5,756 nt of DNA from Methanomassiliicoccales archaeon (GCA_028679935.1 JAJRAL010000169.1:1-5756); one strand, 5' to 3'. Counted from the first letter of the stretch, positions 1 through 5,113 are shown. Made by a program: numbers and translations. Notes: generated by a model not told the origin, from the sequence alone.

Positions 1-673
1 CATCGACGATGCTAACCAACCGGGCTTGCACCGAGGCGCTGTTCAGGACGGCCTTGACGGCAGCAGCCGCTGTTGTCCCCCGGCTCTCCCTCTCGAGGCG
101 CTCCGGGTCGGACGCGTGTTCGAGGAACCACTGGAGAGGGACGAGCGCCTGGCGCTGCTTGAGGTCAGGCCGCCCGGCGTCGTCCGCAGCAGGCACGAGC
201 GGGTCGCGATGGCACCCGAACAGCCGGAAGCGGCCCTCGTCTTCGAACTGGCCTTTGAACTCTGGCAGCCGAGCCAAATTCAGGCACCAGACATCCGCGG
301 GACCGGCCGAGTCGCCTGTGACCGCCTCGGGTTCCTGCTCCTGTCCTGCTTCTTCCTGACGTCCGGCGCGGTCGGCAGTGTCGTAGCCAAATACGTCATG
401 GAGGCTTCGAATCCGCTGCTGGCCATCAATGATGAGATACTCCGGACGCTCGCCTAGAGCCACGCCATGCTTGGCGAGATGTTTGGCTAGATCGTCCGGT
501 CTCCAGAGGAGGATCGAGCCGCAGGGCGTCCCGAAGTACAGCGATTCCAGCAGCAGAGCCACCGAACCTGAGTCCCACACCAGACCGCGCTGGAAGTGCG
601 GTATCGCCATCCAGTCATACGACTGGAGCAGGTCCCTCACCGCACATCGGCCTTCGCGAATCACCTCGGTCAA
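1..673 (-). CDS. DUF262 domain protein (GmrS/ParB-like N-terminal domain), partial
   Basis: This frame is open from the TTG at 673 to the left edge, giving 224 residues with the C-terminus missing. Residues 27-33 read FQRGLVW, 41-57 give the LLESLYFGTPCGSILLW segment, and 81-87 read IIDGQQR. That order (FQR..VW, LLES..G.P.GSI.LW, IDGQQR) is the signature of DUF262. The family has a ParB/sulfiredoxin-like fold, and DGQQR belongs to its nucleotide-binding or hydrolysing site. It occurs in GmrSD type IV restriction, in SspE of phosphorothioation defence, and in many uncharacterised defence genes. Residues 100-125 form an acidic, Gln-rich insert. The TTG start is chosen because AGGAGGT lies five bases upstream, and DUF262 homology begins soon after. 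The nuclease half that would separate GmrSD-like from other types (for example DUF1524/HNH) lies outside the window. The domain call is firm; the exact system is not. The gene is probably transcribed alone or with genes to the left. Confidence 0.88.
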   Translation of the reverse strand, partial: MTEVIREGRCAVRDLLQSYDWMAIPHFQRGLVWDSGSVALLLESLYFGTPCGSILLWRPDDLAKHLAKHGVALGERPEYLIIDGQQRIRSLHDVFGYDTADRAGRQEEAGQEQEPEAVTGDSAGPADVWCLNLARLPEFKGQFEDEGRFRLFGCHRDPLVPAADDAGRPDLKQRQALVPLQWFLEHASDPERLERESRGTTAAAAVKAVLNSASVQARLVSIVD

Positions 674-678
674 CGGCG

Positions 679-685
679 ACCTCCT
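679..685 (-). promoter_or_regulatory. Ribosome binding site of the DUF262 gene
   Basis: The minus strand reads AGGAGGT, a near-perfect Shine-Dalgarno sequence, then CGCCG and TTG. The five-base spacing fixes TTG at 673 as the start rather than the in-frame GTG at 664 or the ATG at codon 22. Confidence 0.8.
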
Positions 686-703
686 GAAGTGCAGCACACG
701 GCA

Positions 704-753
704 CAATCGGCCGGCTCGACGACGCTCCGTTTGTAACGATTGTAGACCGATTG
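704..753. repeat. Three CGATTG hexamers with helical spacing around the DUF262 promoter
   Basis: CGATTG occurs directly at 737-742 and 748-753, an 11-bp step, and inverted as CAATCG at 704-709, 33 bp away. The spacings are about one and three helical turns, as for operator half-sites. The middle copy covers the candidate -10 box, so a bound repressor could block transcription. No regulator gene is visible in the window. Confidence 0.35.
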
Positions 754-767
754 ATTCACTGATTCAC
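739..767 (-). promoter_or_regulatory. Candidate promoter of the DUF262 gene
   Basis: On the minus strand TACAAT (739-744) matches five of six bases of the -10 consensus. Seventeen bases upstream, GTGAAT (762-767) matches only three of six bases of the -35. Transcription would begin near 732, giving a leader of about 60 bases. The -10 overlaps a CGATTG hexamer and the -35 lies inside a tandem 8-bp repeat, so control by a DNA-binding protein is plausible. This is pattern matching only. Confidence 0.4.
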
Positions 768-768
768 T
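753..768. repeat. Perfect tandem 8-bp repeat GATTCACT x2
   Basis: GATTCACT is repeated head to tail at 753-760 and 761-768. It overlaps the candidate -35 box of the DUF262 gene. It could be part of an operator or a replication-slippage duplication. Confidence 0.6.
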
Positions 769-811
769 GGCCTATATGGAGACGTGGCGTTCTGTCGGAC
801 CAAGAGAAGCC

Positions 812-827
812 AACCTGGCAACCTGGC
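812..827. repeat. Perfect tandem 8-bp repeat AACCTGGC x2
   Basis: AACCTGGC is repeated head to tail at 812-819 and 820-827, 43 bases beyond the GATTCACT pair and with the same unit length. Function unknown; slippage is the simplest explanation. Confidence 0.6.
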
Positions 828-840
828 GAAGCTTCCGGCG

Positions 841-882
841 CCCCCGCGCCCCCCGGCCCCGCCCCACCCGCGCCCGCCGCCA
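841..882 (-). other. G-run-rich tract with G-quadruplex potential
   Basis: The plus strand is almost purely C/G with several C runs, so the minus strand carries at least five runs of three to six G separated by one to four bases. That fits the usual G-quadruplex pattern (four G3+ runs, loops up to 7). It lies between the cyclase stop and the DUF262 promoter on the strand transcribed for both genes. It could hinder RNA polymerase reading through from the cyclase, or simply be low-complexity high-GC sequence. Confidence 0.4.
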
Positions 883-983
883 TTGGGCAGATCCCCGTGC
901 CACCGGAGCCCAGCCGGACGCCCGGCGCGCCTACAGTGACAGGACGGTTAAACAAGGCCGGATACGGGGGTAGGGTAGCGAGC

Positions 984-1109
984 CGAGCCGCTTTGGGCGG
1001 GCCGCGCTACGTCTACACGCTCGACCTCACCCGCTCGGTCGGCTACTGGAAGGAGATCTCGGAGGGCGCTGCTGGTCCGCCTGCTGAAGAGGTCGGGCCG
1101 GCGCCGTAG
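984..1109 (+). other. Coding-like stretch without a start, possible gene remnant
   Basis: The plus-strand frame ending at the double stop TAG TAG (1107-1112) has nearly all third positions G or C over about 30 codons. It reads plausibly as protein (RYVYTLDLTRSVGYWKEI). Upstream, the same frame dissolves into a Pro/Ala/Gly-rich stretch over the C-rich tract, with no ATG or GTG beside a ribosome binding site. It could be the C-terminal end of a decayed or displaced gene, or chance in GC-rich DNA. I do not recognise a family. Confidence 0.25.
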
Positions 1110-1127
1110 TAGCTCAGGAGCGGCGGA

Positions 1128-1910
1128 TTACGCCCGAAGCTTGACCTCGCCGGCGACGTAGCGGACCCCACCGACCCCCTTACCAGGCTGCGTCCCTGAT
1201 CTGATCTCCGTGAGGGTGGTCGGTCCGACTTGATTCCAGATCCTGGGATCGAACTCGTCCGTGAACCAAGACCCGAGCTCGGCCTCGATGACGCCCACCG
1301 CGAGCGAGTTTCGCTTCTTGTCAGGGCTCACCCCGCCGGCGAGCGCTTGGATCCGCTTCGCGGCGTTCACGGCGTTCCCGTAGACGGTCCACTCGCCGTA
1401 CCCCTCGGCACCGACGTAGCCCAACACCATCGCCCCGTAGGCGAAGCCTGCGGAGAACGAGCGTTCCGGGGCGCGCTCGTCGAGCAGGTGCAACATATCG
1501 GCCACGAGGACGCTCAGCGAAACAGGCCAGGGTTGCCGTACACCCAGCCCGACATTCGCGAGGTCGACGTCCCCTCCGATGGAAGGCATGACGAACATCA
1601 CCTCGTCGCCGATCGTCTTGTCGATGAAGCAGTGATTCCGGCGGGCCGCCTCCACGATCGCTCCAACGAAGGGAGTCGCGACGTCCCTGACCTCCTCAGG
1701 CGAGCGGCCATGCGCAAGATCACTGAAGCCACGCATATCGACGAACCCGACCAACCCCTCAAACCGCTGACGTGCGAACGTCGAGATGATCCGCGGGCCC
1801 TCGCGATTAAGTTCGACCGCTTCCCGGAGGGGCGTGAGGACCTGGGCCAGCCTTGCTTGCCCTGAGATGTGGAGAAGCCACCGAGAGAGCGCTTCCGAGG
1901 TCGATATCAT
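1128..1910 (-). CDS. Class III nucleotidyl (adenylate/guanylate-type) cyclase, single domain
   Basis: This 260-residue protein has a helical N-terminus of about 50 residues, then a class III cyclase catalytic domain. Residues 54-64 (VGFVDMRGFSD) give the first metal aspartate, D58. FIDKTIGDEVM (95-105) gives K98 at the purine-selecting position and the second metal D102. WTVYGNAVNAAKRI (174-187) gives T175 at the second base-selecting position plus N182 and R186, the transition-state pair. Family knowledge: a Lys with Asp or Thr at these places usually means ATP as substrate, so cAMP is the default guess, but base choice cannot be read safely. There is no membrane segment and no receiver, GAF, PAS or HAMP domain, so it is a soluble stand-alone enzyme acting as a homodimer. 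The ATG start has GGAG seven bases upstream (1918-1921). It might be a Pycsar-type defence cyclase (cCMP/cUMP), but no cyclic-nucleotide-binding effector is beside it. Confidence 0.85.
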   Translation of the reverse strand: MISTSEALSRWLLHISGQARLAQVLTPLREAVELNREGPRIISTFARQRFEGLVGFVDMRGFSDLAHGRSPEEVRDVATPFVGAIVEAARRNHCFIDKTIGDEVMFVMPSIGGDVDLANVGLGVRQPWPVSLSVLVADMLHLLDERAPERSFSAGFAYGAMVLGYVGAEGYGEWTVYGNAVNAAKRIQALAGGVSPDKKRNSLAVGVIEAELGSWFTDEFDPRIWNQVGPTTLTEIRSGTQPGKGVGGVRYVAGEVKLRA

Positions 1911-1940
1911 TCTGTTGCTCCGGGCATTTCAGTTGGACAC

Positions 1941-1959
1941 TCCTGATCCATTGTCAGGA
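1941..1959. repeat. Inverted repeat TCCTGA-N7-TCAGGA between divergent genes
   Basis: A perfect six-base inverted repeat with a seven-base centre lies in the 97-base gap between the cyclase (minus) and the small plus-strand gene. It lies in the expected leader of the cyclase transcript and just before a TTGACA on the plus strand (1964-1969). It could be an operator controlling both genes. That TTGACA is a perfect -35 but has no acceptable -10 at 16-18 bases. Confidence 0.35.
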
Positions 1960-1975
1960 TTATTTGACATTCCCG

Positions 1976-1981
1976 ATTCTA
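1976..1981 (-). promoter_or_regulatory. Candidate -10 box of the cyclase gene
   Basis: The minus strand reads TAGAAT, five of six bases of the -10 consensus, about 65 bases before the cyclase start. No good -35 lies 16-18 bases upstream, so the call is weak. Confidence 0.25.
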
Positions 1982-2007
1982 CCCGAGCGTGCCAGACTCC
2001 GCAGGTG

Positions 2008-2223
2008 ATGGACGATCACGAGTGGGTGTTCCACGATCTCGGACGGTTCGCTGAAGAACACCATCTCTGCGGAAGCCTCTCGGGGTACGCGGACGAGCCC
2101 ACGTCTGATGGCTATGTCGTGTGGATCGCCTACTCGTGCGGAGTGCTCTTCGAACGCTGTGTCACCCCCGAGGCCGCGGAGTATGATCTCCTCCGGACGC
2201 GGCTCCTGACCTCCCAGAACTAA
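2008..2223 (+). CDS. Small cysteine-containing hypothetical protein (71 aa)
   Basis: The frame encodes an acidic soluble protein with C21, C44 and C51, several histidines near the N-terminus (H4, H9, H18, H19), and a central GYVVWIAYSCGVLFERC segment (35-51). The CGxxFER..TPE pattern recalls small metal-binding or zinc-ribbon-like proteins, but the cysteines are not in clean CxxC pairs and I do not recognise the family. Third positions are mostly G or C, and the antisense frame (1960-2253) is less protein-like, which supports the plus strand. The ATG at 2008 is chosen as the first ATG after the cyclase start. Its ribosome site is weak (AGGTG directly abutting), and GTG at 2005 is the alternative. 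It diverges from the cyclase and converges on the Argonaute gene with 50 bases between stops. Its job is unknown. Confidence 0.55.
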   Translation: MDDHEWVFHDLGRFAEEHHLCGSLSGYADEPTSDGYVVWIAYSCGVLFERCVTPEAAEYDLLRTRLLTSQN

Positions 2224-2273
2224 GGCCGGGGCCGCGCGGGAGAGCCAAATCATCCTCCATCGCAGTCTGCTCG
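2224..2273. other. Short gap between convergent stops
   Basis: These 50 bases separate the stop of the small plus-strand gene from the stop of the Argonaute gene. There is a GC-rich patch (2225-2240) but no hairpin followed by a T run in either direction, so no intrinsic terminator can be assigned to either gene. Confidence 0.5.
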
Positions 2274-3719
2274 TTACATGTAGTACTTGTACTTCGGCTG
2301 CGGCGTCTGGCTCTCCGGCACCTCGCGCAATATGTCTCCTACCAGCCTCGAGAACCGAAGGGTGATCGGCATGAGCCCGGACATGTTCGCTGAGTTCAGA
2401 TTCATCTTCGTGAGCACAAGAATCTCGCGTAGCAGTTGGGTTGGTGCCGTGTCGCCGACGTGGTCCGTGATCTGGAGCGGCGATGGGACATGGCCATGCG
2501 GGTACCCGCCGAGGCTTGTGAGATAGCCGCTCGTGTAGAGGTACCAGGCATCCCCGATTCGGAATGCCGCCCCGCGGAGCGGCGGATAACGCCCCGCTCT
2601 CACGAGGCGGATCGAGTTTTCCGGGCAGAGGGAGAGAAGATCGTATTGGCTTACCCTCTTCAGAGCTTGTTCAAAGCCTGAGCGCTCCGCGGGCTCGAAC
2701 CGCGACGTCTTTTGAACGATCACACGCTGGGGCAGCTGCTTGCGCTCCAGCTTGTAGCGCTCAAGCACCATATCGATCAACGTCTCCGCCATCGCTTCCG
2801 AAAGGTGGGGCGACTTTCCCCGCGAGTCGTCCCAATTGAACTTGTGGCCCCGGAGGACCAAACCCTCGCCGTCTTCGTCAAACGCCTGGACAACACTCGT
2901 GCGAAGTGTCGACGTTTCTCCAAGTGGACGGAAAAAACTGATGCCGATGAAGCAGCTTCCAGGGGCGAGACCTACCGGACTCCAGGGCAAACCGTCAACC
3001 TTGAAGTAAAGCGCGGTGAAAAGGTTCCAGGCGATTCGCGATGGATGGTCGAGCTTCCGGCGAGTGGACGGCGCGAGCCCCGTCGTTGTTTCGAGGAGCA
3101 GCTGAGTCGGCGGATGGAACTGCATCGCGAGCGCCTTGAAGGCCCTTCGAAGATCGCGATGGACGAGCCCCGCCCCTGGTTCCTTGTAGTTCGCGACACG
3201 GCACTTTCGGTAGAGATCCTCCGGAAGGACAACGGAGACGTAATCGAGAGGATGATCCCGTTGAGTAAGAAGGCGCATCTTCGAATGAAGGAGCGAGAGG
3301 ATAGCCTCGAAGCGCTCGCGGCTCCTTCTAATCCCGAGAAGTTCGTTGCTCTCCTGCCTCGTGATGAGTTCAACGATCCGGTCATCCAGCCGAAGCTCAG
3401 AGCGGTAGCCGCGATCCTCTTTACAGCCCGGAAAAGGCGCGTCCTCGCCGACGCCAGCGATGCCGATGGCACAGGTTTCATAAAACGTCCGCGCATGTTC
3501 AACGGCTTCGCTGGTTCCGATGAAGCCAACGTGGACCTCCTGCTTGTGCCGTGGCTCGCCGAACGAACGCGGCCCATAGAGCGGTATGCCGACCTTTGGA
3601 TCGAAATGTTTCGCGGCACCAGCAAAGAGGAGATCCGGCTCGTCAAGCCACTCGGTTGCAGTATAGGGAGACGCGAGCTTGAGGGCGGCCAGTTTAGTCG
3701 CCATCGATCTCGGGGTCAT
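2274..3719 (-). CDS. Short prokaryotic Argonaute (MID-PIWI), catalytically inactive
   Basis: The protein (481 residues from this start) has the length and order of short pAgos: a lead-in with LDEPDLLF and DPKVGIPLYGP (25-49), a MID domain, then PIWI, with no N or PAZ domain. The MID part shows VVLPEDLYRK (163-172) and FKALAMQFHPPTQLLLE (194-210). Y170, K172, K195 and Q206 fit the guide 5'-phosphate pocket, followed by WNLFTALYFKVDGLPW (231-246). PIWI begins CFIGISFFRP (256-265) and has FDEDGEGLVLRG (280-291), QKTSRF (336-341) and LTKMNLNSANM (436-446). It ends in YKYYM, the typical carboxy tail. Catalytic Asp positions hold Ser (S261, S339) and Asn, so it should bind a guide and target but not cut. 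It overlaps the HNH-APAZ gene, its likely obligate partner. The start at 3719 has GAGG nine bases upstream. Alternatives are ATG 3743 (50-base overlap) and ATG 3704 (11-base overlap, weaker GAG). Confidence 0.92.
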   Translation of the reverse strand: MTPRSMATKLAALKLASPYTATEWLDEPDLLFAGAAKHFDPKVGIPLYGPRSFGEPRHKQEVHVGFIGTSEAVEHARTFYETCAIGIAGVGEDAPFPGCKEDRGYRSELRLDDRIVELITRQESNELLGIRRSRERFEAILSLLHSKMRLLTQRDHPLDYVSVVLPEDLYRKCRVANYKEPGAGLVHRDLRRAFKALAMQFHPPTQLLLETTTGLAPSTRRKLDHPSRIAWNLFTALYFKVDGLPWSPVGLAPGSCFIGISFFRPLGETSTLRTSVVQAFDEDGEGLVLRGHKFNWDDSRGKSPHLSEAMAETLIDMVLERYKLERKQLPQRVIVQKTSRFEPAERSGFEQALKRVSQYDLLSLCPENSIRLVRAGRYPPLRGAAFRIGDAWYLYTSGYLTSLGGYPHGHVPSPLQITDHVGDTAPTQLLREILVLTKMNLNSANMSGLMPITLRFSRLVGDILREVPESQTPQPKYKYYM

Positions 3720-5007
3720 CTTCGGGCGCCTCGTTGTCTTCATCGATCCACTCGATCACTTCACCTTCGACCGTCTCCGCGAGGTCGGATAGAGTGAAGA
3801 GATCGTCCTCAGTGGGCCCGCCCACCGTCTTCTCGTCGCCGGGAATGCCAGGCCACTTCATGCCGACCCGGATGAAGGCGGCCTCGATCACCCCGGACTG
3901 GTTGCCGAAATTCAGGGTAATCCGCGGGGCGCCCTTCGAGAGGTAGTCGCGCCAGAAGTTCACTTCTCCCAAGTAAAGATCGTTGTACATCCGGGCCTTC
4001 AGGCGCGTGACTCGCCGGCCAATCATCTCCGAGGGGAGCGGCGTCTCGCCGTCGGTCGTGAGGTGGCGCTCGGGCCTGATGCTCAAACACCACTGCATGT
4101 CGGCCATCTGGTGGAACTTCAATCCGGCGGCCAAGTGCCACCAGTAGTTTCGCGTCTCGCCTGTCGACTTCTTTACGGGTTGCCACACCACTCTCCGGCT
4201 GCTCCACCGGCCTGCAAGCGAGCGGTAGCGCACGGTACGCGGGCTAGCGAGCGTCTTCGGCGGAAAGTAGAAGCGGTAGTGCACGGGATCGTATCTCACG
4301 GCCACGCGGGCCGTGTACTTGTAGAGGGAGCGGTTGAGGAGCGTGATGTAGCGGCGCTTTCCTTCGGCATCGCGCCAGAGGTCCCGTGAGCGCAGCATCC
4401 CGACGGTTTCACTGTCGGTGACGGAGGAGAAGGGATGCTTCGCCAGACGGAGATCCTGGAAGGCGAAGATCTTGTTTTCGCGCAGAAGGAACGGGGCAAG
4501 CTCGTTATACGAGTCTGGATACGTGATGAGCTTCTTCAGCTGGTCTTCGGTCGCGTCCTCGACGGTGCACAAGGCGGAAAAGACGGCATCGGGGAGGTGC
4601 GTGACGGGAAGCACCGTGCTATAGATCGTCTCGGTCCTGGGAGAGGCAGAGAGTCGGGGGGCCGGGACACTCACCGCCTTCCGCACGCGTGATTCATGGT
4701 CGAGCTTCATCTGCCTGAGAACCGCCACGCTGTACGTCTCGGGTCGGGAGTCGACGACCTTGTGGTGCTCGGGGCAGACGAGAATGAGATTGGTGTGCTT
4801 GTTGCGGTCAGTTTCGGAGAGCGGTTCGCGACCGCGCGGTCCTTGCCGGCTCTCAGCGACGATGTGCGCGATCTCTCCGACGACGAGGGCGCCCTCGACG
4901 GATGATCCAGGCTCCACGAGCGAACGTCCGCACTGAGGGAATGCGCAGACGCCACCCGACTGCGCGAAGAGAATCTTCGTCTCGCTCTGCAGAATGTTCT
5001 GTCTCAC
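3694..5007 (-). CDS. HNH nuclease-APAZ fusion, effector partner of the short Argonaute
   Basis: In this 437-residue protein the N-terminal 110 residues form an HNH nuclease with a zinc knuckle: C21 and C26 (CAFPQC), GEIAHIVAE (44-52) with H48, GPRG (56-59), NLILVCPEHHKVVD (73-86) with N73, C78, H81 and H82, and a closing YSVAVLRQMKLDHE (92-105). H48, N73 and H82 are the HNH residues; C21, C26, C78 and H81 likely bind zinc. The block resembles the HNH domain of CBASS Cap5 effectors. After a linker (111-128) comes about 300 residues with the APAZ-like pattern YWWHLAAGLKF (288-298), WCLSIRPERHLTTDG (306-320) and ARMYND..Y..EVNFWRDYL (338-356). APAZ matches the N and linker domains of long Argonautes and pairs with short pAgos. 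The tail (411-437) is highly acidic. GTG is the only plausible start before an in-frame TGA at 5053-5055, with CGGAG five bases away. Expected role: guide-triggered DNA or RNA cleavage. Confidence 0.88.
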   Translation of the reverse strand: MRQNILQSETKILFAQSGGVCAFPQCGRSLVEPGSSVEGALVVGEIAHIVAESRQGPRGREPLSETDRNKHTNLILVCPEHHKVVDSRPETYSVAVLRQMKLDHESRVRKAVSVPAPRLSASPRTETIYSTVLPVTHLPDAVFSALCTVEDATEDQLKKLITYPDSYNELAPFLLRENKIFAFQDLRLAKHPFSSVTDSETVGMLRSRDLWRDAEGKRRYITLLNRSLYKYTARVAVRYDPVHYRFYFPPKTLASPRTVRYRSLAGRWSSRRVVWQPVKKSTGETRNYWWHLAAGLKFHQMADMQWCLSIRPERHLTTDGETPLPSEMIGRRVTRLKARMYNDLYLGEVNFWRDYLSKGAPRITLNFGNQSGVIEAAFIRVGMKWPGIPGDEKTVGGPTEDDLFTLSDLAETVEGEVIEWIDEDNEAPEDDPEIDGD

Positions 5008-5012
5008 CGGCG

Positions 5013-5017
5013 CTCCG
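5013..5017 (-). promoter_or_regulatory. Ribosome binding site of the HNH-APAZ gene
   Basis: The minus strand reads CGGAG, then CGCCG and GTG. The five-base spacing supports the GTG at 5007 as the start; there is no ATG between it and the upstream in-frame stop. Confidence 0.65.
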
Positions 5018-5056
5018 AGCGGGCTTCGTCCCGCATCGAACCATGGCTGAAGTCAG

Positions 5057-5069
5057 CCCCACCGAGGGG
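5057..5069 (-). other. Small hairpin in the predicted leader of the Argonaute operon
   Basis: The minus strand reads CCCC TCGGT GGGG, a four-base-pair GC stem in the roughly 70-base leader between the candidate promoter and the GTG start. It is short, is not followed by a T tract, and may have no function. Confidence 0.2.
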
Positions 5070-5084
5070 ACATCGAAGTAAGCG

Positions 5085-5113
5085 AGGATAGCAGATGTTG
5101 TGGGCAACTACAA
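5085..5113 (-). promoter_or_regulatory. Candidate promoter of the HNH-APAZ/Argonaute operon
   Basis: On the minus strand TTGTAG (5108-5113) lies exactly 17 bases before TATCCT (5085-5090). The -10 is preceded by TGC, an extended -10 element. Matches are three of six and four of six bases. Transcription would start near 5078. The absence of any other upstream minus-strand gene within about 570 bases supports a promoter here. Confidence 0.45.

Larger units (their letters stand above)
674..1127. other. Long intergenic region between cyclase stop and DUF262 start
   Basis: These 454 bases hold the DUF262 promoter region, the hexamer and tandem repeats, the G-rich tract and a plus-strand coding-like stretch, each listed separately. 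I see no convincing hairpin with a T tract after the cyclase stop, so no intrinsic terminator is called. Open frames crossing this region are proline/alanine/glycine-rich and look like artefacts of the C-rich composition. Confidence 0.5.

Noticed and set aside
26..1109. Plus-strand open frames at 26-457 and 429-1109
   Set aside because: The left part is antisense to the DUF262 gene. Only the last 125 bases of the second show a coding-like pattern, and these are listed separately at low confidence.
1230..1865. Plus-strand 211-codon frame opposite the cyclase
   Set aside because: It mirrors the class III cyclase, whose catalytic motifs are intact on the other strand; the reading is unlike a folded protein.
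1964..1969. Perfect TTGACA on the plus strand as a promoter for the 71-aa gene
   Set aside because: No acceptable -10 hexamer lies 16-18 bases downstream, so a promoter is not called from the -35 alone.
1960..2253. Minus-strand 97-codon frame opposite the 71-aa gene
   Set aside because: The plus-strand reading has better codon third positions and more protein-like composition, so the minus frame is treated as its shadow.
2972..3646. Minus-strand 224-codon frame inside the Argonaute gene
   Set aside because: It is Ser/Arg-rich and out of frame with the pAgo, whose conserved motifs occupy the same bases.
2712..3797. Long plus-strand open frame (361 codons) antisense to the Argonaute gene
   Set aside because: It is highly charged, matches nothing I know, and lies exactly opposite a clearly recognisable pAgo. 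Long antisense frames are common in high-GC genes.
3809..4692. Several short frames on both strands within the HNH-APAZ gene
   Set aside because: All overlap the conserved HNH-APAZ frame, and none has a ribosome site or recognisable motif.
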